DNA of 64,000 bases from Kamptonema formosum PCC 6407 (GTDB lineage Bacteria; Cyanobacteriota; Cyanobacteriia; Cyanobacteriales; Microcoleaceae). The notes under the pieces were generated by a model. That model saw only the letters and a list, made by a program, of their open reading frames with translations. It had not been told where the DNA came from and searched no databases. This document shows, one piece after another, positions 41,289-49,176 of the stretch (within the stretch, counting starts at the first letter, position 1; each line of letters opens with the position of its first letter). Location: NCBI RefSeq assembly GCF_000332155.1, contig NZ_KB235898.1, positions 552,692 to 616,691 on the forward strand, given 5' to 3'. The position numbers and the translations under genes are program-made.

Positions 41289-41688
41289 GCGTTGCTGAAT
41301 CAAGGTATGATAAACTTATTGTGCGATCGCAGACAAGCGAAAATGATTTCTTTGATTTTGATACGGAACTGGAACATCTGCAAATTTTAGATAGTGAATT
41401 AGTAACTGAATTGAATATCTTAGCATTTGTTCAGATTTAGAATAACAAAGACTTTTTCGTTTTAGGCGAGCCAAATAATGCCTTAATTTTGTATTTTCAC
41501 CCTCAACTCTTATCATATATGTTTTGCTAATAATCTGATCTCCATCGGGAATAAAATTAGGGTAAACTTTCCATCCATCTGTCACATAAAAATGGCATTT
41601 CCATTTATTAACAATCTCCCAGTGTTGTGAAGTGTTATTTTTTGGCGATCGCACTCTCAAATCATCATACCCCAATTCACCAACGCCT
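41287..41688. mobile_element. IS1-family element with internal deletion
   Basis: About 25-bp imperfect inverted ends: AGGCGTTGCTGAATCAAGG(TATGAT) at 41287-41311 and its inverse AGGCGTTGGTGAATTGGGG(TATGAT) ending at 41688. Inside is only the 3' part of the transposase. About 400 bp, roughly half an intact element. Confidence 0.8.
41316..41675 (-). pseudogene. IS1-family transposase, C-terminal fragment
   Basis: Encodes FYVTDGWKVYPNFIPDGDQI, KTYMIRVEGENTKLRHYLAR and CYSKSEQMLRYSIQLLIHYL, the C-terminal DDE-domain part of cyanobacterial IS1 transposases (the E lies in VEGENTKLR). The N-terminal helix-turn-helix and first catalytic Asp region are gone. Lies inside the inverted repeats at 41287-41688. 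Confidence 0.85.
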
Positions 41689-41898
41689 CTTTTGACAACC
41701 TTCCTTCAAAGGGGTGTTCAAAGTCGAAGGGTTCCCTGGGAACAGACTCAGCTTTTCTGTACATGGTGAGGGAGGGTGATGCAAGGCTTTTGACCTATTT
41801 TACCTGTTTTTCTTGCACCATACTCTCGCTCCGCGATCGCACCGCCCTCACGCCTCTAGCCAGCGCCCGTCATGCTCGGATTCGCCCCATATTTATTA

Positions 41899-41970
41899 TG
41901 CAACCTCTGGGAGTTGAACCCAGCTCAGACGAATTATGAGTTCGTTGCCTCTCCGATCGGCCAAGGTTGC
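41899..41970 (-). tRNA. tRNA with CAT anticodon, probably tRNA-Ile(CAT)
   Basis: The minus strand folds as a 72-base cloverleaf: acceptor GCAACCT/AGGTTGC (7 bp), short D stem GCC/GGC, anticodon stem ACGAA/TTCGT with loop CTCATAA, T stem CTGGG/CCCAG with loop TTCAACT, discriminator A, no encoded CCA. The loop and stem context (AACTCATAATT) is like the lysidine-modified tRNA-Ile2 of cyanobacteria and plastids rather than initiator tRNA; elongator Met is the alternative. Confidence 0.88.
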
Positions 41971-42031
41971 GATGGCGGAACGCCGCGCCGAAGGCATCGC
42001 GCACTTAGATTACTGGGGATTCGCTTAGGGA

Positions 42032-42598
42032 TTAATCGGCTTTGGCAAATCCCAAATTAGTTCCTCTACCAGAGTGAACCAAAGCTAACTGCTCGTAGCG
42101 TTTGGCGTGTTCGATCAATTCAGCGGCTTCTGCCTCAGAGACATCTCGCCGTAGTTTGGCCGGCACTCCCACAACTAAGGACAAAGGCGGCACGTCTTTA
42201 GTTACAACTGAGCCCGCACCGACGATACTACCGGCCCCCACCCTCACGCCATCGAGTACGACTGCACCGATCCCAATCAGACTTCCCCGCTCAATATAAG
42301 CTGAGTGAATTACAGCTCGGTGTCCCACTGTTACAAAATCTTCTAAGATAGTGGGCTTACCTGGATCGCCGTGCAAAATTGCTCCGTCTTGAATATTAGT
42401 ACAAGCTCCGATCGCAATCCGCTCCACATCTCCTCTGACAACGGCTCCGTACCAAATACTAGCCCCCGCTGCGACTTCTACCAAGCCAACGATCGCAGCA
42501 TTGGGAGCGATAAAAGCTGCTAGGGAGAGATCGGGGACGGGCCAATAGGATGTTAGGATTGGGAGTGGCTGGTTAAGATTAGTCATAGCGATCGACAT
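42032..42598 (-). CDS. Gamma-carbonic-anhydrase family protein
   Basis: Left-handed beta-helix hexapeptide-repeat protein, 188 residues. Seen: IWYGAVVRGDVERIAIGACTNIQDG, HGDPGKPTILEDFVTVGHRAVIHSA with metal-site His residues, and repeated (I/V)GAG turns. Either a carbonic anhydrase or a PaaY-type acyl-binding relative. Starts at ATG 42598 or 42586; the frame is open further upstream, but that part overlaps the divergent methyltransferase gene and is not family-like. Confidence 0.92.
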   Translation of the reverse strand: MSIAMTNLNQPLPILTSYWPVPDLSLAAFIAPNAAIVGLVEVAAGASIWYGAVVRGDVERIAIGACTNIQDGAILHGDPGKPTILEDFVTVGHRAVIHSAYIERGSLIGIGAVVLDGVRVGAGSIVGAGSVVTKDVPPLSLVVGVPAKLRRDVSEAEAAELIEHAKRYEQLALVHSGRGTNLGFAKAD

Positions 42599-42632
42599 TA
42601 GCACAACAAAGAAAAAAGAATCAATTGAATCT

Positions 42633-45065
42633 ATGAAACATCTTGGTCTTCCCTTAGAAGTAATATCTAAAGAAAAGCTTTCTACCAATCTAACGGCTAA
42701 TCGGCACCCCATCCATAGATGGTTCAACTTCATAGCGGGTTTTTCTCCAGAATTTGTAAGCAATTGTATTCAAGAAGCCAACTTAAAAAGCAATGAAATA
42801 ATTATCGATCCTTTTGCTGGGCTTTCAACTACTTTAGTACAAGCAAATCGGGAAGGAATCCAATCTATAGGTTTTGAAGTTCATCCATTTTTCTATGATA
42901 TTTCTCTTGCAAAACTTTTCCCGCCAAAAGGGGAACAGCAAATAAATAACATTGAGAGTATATGTCAATCAGTCAGACCTTATTTTGGTGAACTAACAGA
43001 AATTTGGTCAAAAGATGCTTTAGCTTTTTTAAACAAACTTGTACCAGAAAAAGAGCTTAGATTTTTAGCATCAGCCTTGCTTCTTGAAAATGAAGTAAAT
43101 ATTACAGAACGCCATATTTATCGCCTTGTTTTATCTCGCGTTTTAGAGTTGGCATCTGGCTCTCAGACTGATGGTATTTACAAAGCTCCTACTACGCGAA
43201 AAAAATCGGTTTGTTATAACGAAAGTATTACAAAAATTTGCGCTGAAATTAGAGGGGATGTCGCTATTATTGGAGATCGCTATTTATCGAAATCTTCTTT
43301 ACATTTAATGACTTCAGAATATATGCTTCCAGTCGATAAAGAAAGTTGTTCATTGTGCATTACATCTCCACCTTATTTGAATAATTTTGATTTTGCTGAA
43401 ATGACTCGAATGGAACTTTATTTTTGGCGTTATGCAAGCTCATGGCGGGAAATAACAGAGAAAGTTAGGCGTAAATTTATTGTCAATACTACAACTGTAC
43501 CTACTGATTTAAAACGCAACCAAAACAAGTTTGTTGAAAGTCTATCTCCAACTTTTTTAGCTTACCTCCAACCAGTTGTTAGCGAACTTAATCAACAAAA
43601 GCGTGTCCGACCTGGGAAAAAAGATTATGATTTGCTTGTTTACCCATACTTTGCTCAAATACAGTCGGTTTTCCGAGAAATAAGGCGAGTGCTAAAAATA
43701 GGAAGTTCTTTTCACTTGGTTGTCGCAGATGCCGCTCTTTATGGAGTTCATATCCAAACAGAAAAACTGCTGGCAGAGCTTATGCAAGAGAATGGATTTC
43801 AGATCGTAGGAATTGAAAATCTGAGAACAAGAGGAGAACGCTGGATACTTAAAAAGAGAGATGGAGCAAAAACTTCTCTTGGAGAGTTCCATATTCACGC
43901 TGTACGTACTGACAGAGAGCAAACAAGCCTACTAGGAAGTTATATCATGCAAGAAAATTTAGATTTAGAACTGGAAGAGTCAACAGATGAGGAATCGGTG
44001 GAACAGAAGCTCAAAACAGATACTCTCTATGGTCTTGCGAAAGAGGCTATGGAACATTATGTTCGAGTCTATATAGAACTTAGCCGTCAGAGCCACGCCT
44101 TAGCAAATATTAAACCAGAGCACGTTCAGAGCTTAGAGCAAAAAATTATTGTTCTTACAGGAATAAATAGTTCACTTGATGCTGCTTCTGCCACGGTCGA
44201 ACAAGTTGTTCAAGAGTGGCAAAGAGTTCTAGCTATTCCCTTCGATGTGGAAGCTGCTCTTACAAAGGGCGTATACGAGCAAATGAGGGAAAGAGTTAGA
44301 GATTTGCTGAGTGAACTGGAGCAGGAAACACAGGGATTTACGGTATTTGAAGCCAGCTATATTAAAGCTTCGCCTTATATGCTCCCTCTTCTCCAACGCC
44401 TAGCAAAAATTTCCAGTAAGTCGGCATTAAAAAAACGAATTGGTAGTGTTTCAGATAATGCAATTTCCGAAAAAGCTTCTCAAAAGTTAGCTGATATTTT
44501 GAATCAACAAGTTTCATTACAGCCTGTGAACTGTTCAGAGCTTATACAGAGTATTGAGCCAACTTTGGAGGGGATTGTACGTGACTTGGTTGGTAGAATT
44601 TTGCTAGAAAGCGTTGTCGCAAGTGCTCTTGATGATGCCAAACTCTCCTATAAGCGTGAATCTGAGTACAGCCATATTGAAGGAGTCCTTTATAATATTC
44701 GGGCCGACTTTGTTATTCCTGATGATAAATATCCCAAAGCTTTTATAGAAGTCAGAAAGTCTTCTCCAAGGCACGCATCACTTTATGCAAAAGACAAAAT
44801 GTTTTCAGCCATAAACTGGAAGGGAAAACATAAGGAGATGCTGGCGGTCTTAGTAATAGATGGGCCTTGGACATCTGAGACATTGAAAGTTATGGCGAAA
44901 GTATTTGATTATGTTGTTCCCCTTGCAAGGGTAGCTGATATAGCACAAGCCATTTCTGCATATATACAGGGTGACAAGTCTAAGCTTAAATGGCTCATAG
45001 ATTTTGCTGTTAAACCAGCAGTGGTCGCAAACACAGAAACAACCTCACCAGACGAAGCAGATTGA
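42633..45065 (+). CDS. DNA methyltransferase-nuclease fusion (probable one-chain restriction-modification protein)
   Basis: 810 residues. N-terminal half: SAM motif IDPFAGLSTTLVQA (DPFAG 59-63) and catalytic ITSPPYLNNFDF (SPPY 245-248), giving an N4-cytosine or N6-adenine class enzyme with motif I before motif IV. Middle (about 430-620): helical, coiled-coil-like. C-terminal (about 665-780): YNIRADFVIP...FIEVRKSS with Asp692, Glu706 and Arg708/Lys709, resembling a PD-(D/E)xK nuclease with a shifted last residue. AT-richer than its neighbours and only 34 bases from the divergent carbonic anhydrase start, hinting at acquisition. Target site unknown. Confidence 0.75.
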   Translation: MKHLGLPLEVISKEKLSTNLTANRHPIHRWFNFIAGFSPEFVSNCIQEANLKSNEIIIDPFAGLSTTLVQANREGIQSIGFEVHPFFYDISLAKLFPPKGEQQINNIESICQSVRPYFGELTEIWSKDALAFLNKLVPEKELRFLASALLLENEVNITERHIYRLVLSRVLELASGSQTDGIYKAPTTRKKSVCYNESITKICAEIRGDVAIIGDRYLSKSSLHLMTSEYMLPVDKESCSLCITSPPYLNNFDFAEMTRMELYFWRYASSWREITEKVRRKFIVNTTTVPTDLKRNQNKFVESLSPTFLAYLQPVVSELNQQKRVRPGKKDYDLLVYPYFAQIQSVFREIRRVLKIGSSFHLVVADAALYGVHIQTEKLLAELMQENGFQIVGIENLRTRGERWILKKRDGAKTSLGEFHIHAVRTDREQTSLLGSYIMQENLDLELEESTDEESVEQKLKTDTLYGLAKEAMEHYVRVYIELSRQSHALANIKPEHVQSLEQKIIVLTGINSSLDAASATVEQVVQEWQRVLAIPFDVEAALTKGVYEQMRERVRDLLSELEQETQGFTVFEASYIKASPYMLPLLQRLAKISSKSALKKRIGSVSDNAISEKASQKLADILNQQVSLQPVNCSELIQSIEPTLEGIVRDLVGRILLESVVASALDDAKLSYKRESEYSHIEGVLYNIRADFVIPDDKYPKAFIEVRKSSPRHASLYAKDKMFSAINWKGKHKEMLAVLVIDGPWTSETLKVMAKVFDYVVPLARVADIAQAISAYIQGDKSKLKWLIDFAVKPAVVANTETTSPDEAD

Positions 45066-45089
45066 TAGATATTGCAATAGCCGACGTTT

Positions 45090-45153
45090 GGCTATCAGGT
45101 ATAATAATAAAAGCAATTAGCACTATTGCAGAAAATATGCTGGGACGCACTCC
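45090..45153 (+). promoter_or_regulatory. Candidate sigma-70-type promoter for the TIGR02652 gene
   Basis: TATAAT at about 45100 within GGTATAATAATAAAAG, about 50 bases before the ATG at 45154. A -35 box (TTGGCT around 45079) is plausible at the usual distance. Sequence-based only. Confidence 0.4.
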
Positions 45154-45663
45154 ATGATCAATCCTGCCTTGCAATACCCGATGTTTGGCCCGGAAATTCA
45201 GTGTCCTCACTGTCGCCAGACAATTCCGGCGCTAACGCTAACGGACACTTATTTGTGTCCCCGTCACGGCGCATTTGAGGCAGACCCGAAAACGGGTGAG
45301 CTAGTCCATCTCCAGTCAGGTCGTCACTGGCGGCAGTGGGAAAATGATTGGTATCGGCAGCACACACATCCTGACGGGATTCGCTTTGAAATTCACGAAG
45401 CTCTCGATCGCCTCTATACTCAAGGTTATCGGGCAACTCGCGTCATCATCGCCCAACGCTATCGTGACTTAATTAGCTCTTATCTGGAGCGTACCACTCC
45501 TTGGCGGGGACAACCAGAATCCCCTCGGCCGAGACTTTACGGTTTGCCTGTCGATTTTAGCCCTGACCCCTTAGAGGAACCTTGCTGGGAAGTAATTAAT
45601 TTTGACTTGGAAAAAGAGCCAGGAGTACCGATTAGATATCCTTATTTTCGGTTGTTTGAATAA
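45154..45663 (+). CDS. TIGR02652-type conserved cyanobacterial protein
   Basis: 169 residues with a zinc-ribbon-like start (CPHC at Cys17/Cys20, CPRHG with Cys35/His38) and the conserved RQWENDWYRQHTHPDGIRFE, YRATRVIIAQRYRDLISSYL and CWEVINFDLE blocks. Found as a single-copy gene in most cyanobacteria as I recognise it; no activity known. Probably cytosolic. Confidence 0.88.
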   Translation: MINPALQYPMFGPEIQCPHCRQTIPALTLTDTYLCPRHGAFEADPKTGELVHLQSGRHWRQWENDWYRQHTHPDGIRFEIHEALDRLYTQGYRATRVIIAQRYRDLISSYLERTTPWRGQPESPRPRLYGLPVDFSPDPLEEPCWEVINFDLEKEPGVPIRYPYFRLFE

Positions 45664-45750
45664 GATTAGAAAAGCGCTGTATAAGCATTCTTCCTTCTTC
45701 CTTCGGCTTTCTACTTAGCTCTGTATCTAAAATCTAAAATTTAAAATCGA

Positions 45751-46194
45751 ATGCACCACGCCTCGATTCGTACTGCTAATATTCATTGCGCGATCGCTTT
45801 CTACGAACAACTGGGATTTACCGTCTGCGAACGCTTTACAACCGGTTACACGCTTGCTTGTTGGATGGAAGGCTTAAATGGGCGTATTGAACTGATCCAA
45901 ATACCGGAACCCAAACCTGCACCGGATGCCTTTGGAGACGAGCATTACGTTGGCTACTACCACCTATCTTTTGATATCACAGATACGGCAACTGACCTTT
46001 CTAGCTGGCTAAAGTCGGTACAAGAGCGCTTTGAGTCAGCAGCACAGGCGCAACCCAAGGAATTCCAGCCTTTAAAAGTTCTCTTAGAACCGACTCAGCA
46101 AATGATTGGCACGAATGTTTATGAAGTAGCTTTTATTGCCGATACCGATGGATTACCTTTAGAATTTATCCGGCTGTTAACTGTTAACAGTTAA
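45751..46194 (+). CDS. VOC (glyoxalase/bleomycin-resistance fold) protein
   Basis: 147 residues with paired beta-alpha-beta-beta-beta modules: HASIRTANIHCAIAFYEQLG, then HYVGYYHLSFDI, and the C-terminal VYEVAFIADTDGLPLEFIRL with a metal-type Glu. Candidate ligands are His2 or His3, His-Leu-Ser-Phe and the last Glu. Specific reaction unknown. Followed by TAACTGT and TACCAAT repeats. Confidence 0.85.
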   Translation: MHHASIRTANIHCAIAFYEQLGFTVCERFTTGYTLACWMEGLNGRIELIQIPEPKPAPDAFGDEHYVGYYHLSFDITDTATDLSSWLKSVQERFESAAQAQPKEFQPLKVLLEPTQQMIGTNVYEVAFIADTDGLPLEFIRLLTVNS

Positions 46195-46251
46195 CGGTTA
46201 GTTGTTACCAATTACCAATTACCAATTACCAATTACCAATTACCAATTAAT
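46195..46251 (-). repeat. CCAATTA heptad tract
   Basis: Six consecutive ACCAATT units plus GTTAACAGTTAACGGTTA. On the minus strand this is the TAATTGG heptad seen at 1790. Non-coding. Confidence 0.8.
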
Positions 46252-46355
46252 AATGATTATCGCTCTCGCTCAGGATTTATAACCACTAATTTTCTTTGAA
46301 CATGAGCTTGACTTTTAAGTTTTAATCTACTATGGTTCCTTTTTAAGAGACTAAA

Positions 46356-46373
46356 TATGAATATATGTTCATA
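46356..46373. promoter_or_regulatory. Candidate ArsR/SmtB-type operator
   Basis: TATGAA-N6-TTCATA is a perfect inverted repeat with 6-bp arms, 31 bases before the metal ATPase start. Zinc/cobalt/cadmium sensors of the SmtB/ZiaR class bind imperfect ATATGAA..TTCATAT repeats in the same place. No sensor gene is encoded adjacent. Confidence 0.45.
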
Positions 46374-46403
46374 GTAGCTTTTTATCTAAACTTGGGAAAA
46401 ATA

Positions 46404-48149
46404 ATGAACAAACCAAAATTAAGTCATTCGGGCTGTTGTGGGAGTGACGACCACCAAGAACGCAGTCATGAGAATCATAATCATAACCATAATCACGACC
46501 ACGACCACGACCACACTCATGGCGGTGGAGATTTCAACCTCAATCAAGAGTTGATACCTGTTGGGTTGGTGGTTATTTTGTTTATCATCGGTTTGATTTT
46601 TGAGGAAAAATTACACAATACGCCCTACAGTATTGGCGAATATCTAGTTTTTATCCCAGCCTATCTTTTAAGTGGCTGGAATGTATTGAATAGCGCCGGA
46701 CGTAATATACTTCGAGGCAGATTATTTGATGAAAACTTTTTAATGACTGTAGCAACATTGGGCGCAATCGCAATTCACAAACTGCCTGAAGCCGTTGGAG
46801 TAATGTTGTTTTTCAAGGTAGGAGAATTATTCCAAGATTTTGCTATTGGTCGTTCTCGCAAATCCATCAAAGCACTATTAGAAATTCGACCCGACTATGC
46901 CAATCTCAAGCACAATGGCGATGTCAAAAAAGTTTCACCAGAAACAGTAGCCGTAGGGAATATTATTATTGCTAAGCCAGGAGAAAAGATTCCCTTAGAC
47001 GGCGAGATTATAGAGGGAAATTCTCAAATTGATACATCAGCAATAACTGGAGAATCAGTACCTCGCAGCGTCAGAATTGGAGAAAAAGTCTTAGCGGGAA
47101 CGATTAACCAGACAGGAGTTCTCACCGTCAAAGTTACTAAACTGTTTGGCGAGTCTTCAATATCCCGGATTTTGGAATTAGTAGAAAATGCCAGCAGTAA
47201 AAAAGCTGAGACTGAAAAATTCATCACCAAATTTGCTAAATTCTACACGCCGTTTGTGGTTTTTAGCTCATTAGCAGTTGCTTTAATTCCTCCTTTATTT
47301 ATTGCAGGATCAACTGATACCGACCGATTTCTCTGGGTTTACCGCGCTCTTGTTTTATTAGTTATTTCCTGCCCTTGCGGACTTGTTATTAGCATTTCCC
47401 TGGGATATTTTGGGGGAATTGGAGGTGCTGCTAAGCAGGGTATTTTAGTCAAAGGCTCTACTTTTTTAGATACTCTCACTGAAGTCAAAACAGTTGTTTT
47501 TGACAAAACAGGAACTCTGACAAAAGGGGTCTTTAAAGTGGCTAAAGTTGTGCCTAAAAATGGTTTTGCTGAAGCAGAATTGATAGCAATAGCCGCAAAA
47601 ATAGAATTTCAATCTAATCACCCTATAGCGAAATCTATTCTGGAAGCCTACGGTAAAAAAATAGATGCTTCTGAAGTTAAAGATTACGAAGAAATAGCAG
47701 GACACGGCATTCGAGCTAAGTTAGATAATCAGGTTGTGCTTGCGGGAAATGACCGTCTGCTGCATCGGGAAAACATTGCTCACGATGTCTGCAATCTCGA
47801 AGGAACAGTCGTTCATTTAGCAGTAGAAAATCGCTACGCTGGGTATATTTTGATTGGAGACGAGATTAAGGAAGATGCAGCACAAGCTATTTTTAACCTA
47901 AAGAAACTAGGTGTTGAGCAAATCGTGATGTTAACAGGAGATAATCAAGCCGTAGCCGAGAGTGTCGCTAAAAATCTGGGCACAAAAACCCACAATATTG
48001 TCTGGCAAAATATCATTTTTGCTATGTTAATCAAAGGTATATTTATCGCTTTGGGAACTTTCGGGGTAGCAACCATGTGGGAAGCCGTTTTTGCCGATGT
48101 AGGCGTAGCTTTGGCGGCTATTTTCAATGCAACTAGAGTTTTAAAATAA
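46404..48149 (+). CDS. Heavy-metal P1B-type ATPase lacking the GDGxND hinge (internally deleted)
   Basis: 581 residues. Seen: His-rich metal-binding N-terminus (HNHNHNHDHDHDHTH), TGE actuator motif at 215-217, CPC membrane motif at 323-325 (Zn/Cd/Pb/Co class), phosphorylation Asp367 in DKTGTLTKG, HP motif NHPIAKS, and MLTGDN at 510-514. After AKNLG the sequence jumps straight to THNIVWQNIIFAM, so about 70-80 residues including GDGINDAPVLA are missing in frame. Without this Mg2+-site hinge it should not pump. ATG 46404 is chosen as the start of the Cys/His-rich tail. Confidence 0.88.
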   Translation: MNKPKLSHSGCCGSDDHQERSHENHNHNHNHDHDHDHTHGGGDFNLNQELIPVGLVVILFIIGLIFEEKLHNTPYSIGEYLVFIPAYLLSGWNVLNSAGRNILRGRLFDENFLMTVATLGAIAIHKLPEAVGVMLFFKVGELFQDFAIGRSRKSIKALLEIRPDYANLKHNGDVKKVSPETVAVGNIIIAKPGEKIPLDGEIIEGNSQIDTSAITGESVPRSVRIGEKVLAGTINQTGVLTVKVTKLFGESSISRILELVENASSKKAETEKFITKFAKFYTPFVVFSSLAVALIPPLFIAGSTDTDRFLWVYRALVLLVISCPCGLVISISLGYFGGIGGAAKQGILVKGSTFLDTLTEVKTVVFDKTGTLTKGVFKVAKVVPKNGFAEAELIAIAAKIEFQSNHPIAKSILEAYGKKIDASEVKDYEEIAGHGIRAKLDNQVVLAGNDRLLHRENIAHDVCNLEGTVVHLAVENRYAGYILIGDEIKEDAAQAIFNLKKLGVEQIVMLTGDNQAVAESVAKNLGTKTHNIVWQNIIFAMLIKGIFIALGTFGVATMWEAVFADVGVALAAIFNATRVLK

Positions 48150-48198
48150 GGAGTTTGCCAGCCCCCATTACCATCGAACATCTATTGGAGATAATTTT

Positions 48199-49119
48199 AT
48201 GAAACACGCACGTTCAACGCCTTGGATTCATAAATGGTCGCGTCTAATTATGGCAGGAATCGCTACTGTAGGAGCTGCCATAACTGCTTACTTAACAGCG
48301 GTAAAGTTTAGCCAGGAAACAGCAGCTTGCCCAACTAGCGGCTGTGATGTAGTTCTTTCCAGCCCTTATGCAACAATTTTTGATTTGCCCCTTTCTTTGT
48401 TTGGTTTTTTGGGTTATGCAAGCATGATAGCTTTTGCTGTAGCTCCCTTATTAGTCAATGGATCGGAGCAGAAAAAACTTAGATTAAAATTAGACAATTG
48501 GACGGGGCTTTTGCTATTTGCAGGTGGGACAGCCATGATGATTTTCAGCGGCTACCTGATGTACCTCCTAGCTTTTGAAATTCAAGCTGATTGTATTTAC
48601 TGTATTGCCTCTGCTCTCTTTTCGATTAGCCTATTTTTCCTATCAATAATTGGTCGGGATTGGGAGGACATTGGGCAGCTATTTTTGAGCGGAATTTTGG
48701 TAGGAATGGTGGTGCTAATTACTTCAGTTGGTCTTTATACCAGCGTGAGTAATCCCGGCACTGCTACTGCTGAAGGTTATGCAATTACAACCTCCTCTGG
48801 TGCTTCGGAAACTGCCCTAGTCAAGCATCTTCAGAAAGTAAAAGCGAAAATGTACGGTTCATTTACCTGCGAACACTGTCATAATCAGAAGGAACTATTT
48901 GGTAAGGAAGCTGCTGGTAAGTTAAATTATATCGAATGCAACTCCGAGAGCATAAAGGCTCGGCTCGATCTCTGCGAAGCTGCTAAAATTGAAGGTTTTC
49001 CTAGTTGGGAAATCAACGGCAAATTATACCGAGGAGAGAAATCTTTGCAGGAGTTAGCTGATTTGTCTGGATATCAAGGCGATCGCAACTTCCAGAATAC
49101 AGGAAGCCACGAACATTAG
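48199..49119 (+). CDS. VKOR-thioredoxin fusion (disulfide-forming membrane protein)
   Basis: 306 residues. N-terminal vitamin K epoxide reductase domain with four to five helices, loop Cys44/Cys49 (CPTSGC) and quinone-side CIYC (Cys132, Cys135); then a periplasm/lumen-facing thioredoxin-like domain with CEHC (Cys224, Cys227). It uses quinone to make disulfides in exported or lumenal proteins. Typical length for the cyanobacterial form. GGAGATAA ribosome binding site; 49 bases behind the ATPase, so possibly one transcript. Confidence 0.93.
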   Translation: MKHARSTPWIHKWSRLIMAGIATVGAAITAYLTAVKFSQETAACPTSGCDVVLSSPYATIFDLPLSLFGFLGYASMIAFAVAPLLVNGSEQKKLRLKLDNWTGLLLFAGGTAMMIFSGYLMYLLAFEIQADCIYCIASALFSISLFFLSIIGRDWEDIGQLFLSGILVGMVVLITSVGLYTSVSNPGTATAEGYAITTSSGASETALVKHLQKVKAKMYGSFTCEHCHNQKELFGKEAAGKLNYIECNSESIKARLDLCEAAKIEGFPSWEINGKLYRGEKSLQELADLSGYQGDRNFQNTGSHEH

Positions 49120-49176
49120 CTTTTCAAGAAATGAAACATTGTCTGCTGAGGATCGACCCGGATTTGGTATTAACTG

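Noticed and set aside
42599-42763. Extended N-terminus of the gamma carbonic anhydrase
   Set aside because: Overlaps the first 44 codons of the divergent methyltransferase, where the plus-strand frame is the coding one, and does not resemble the family.
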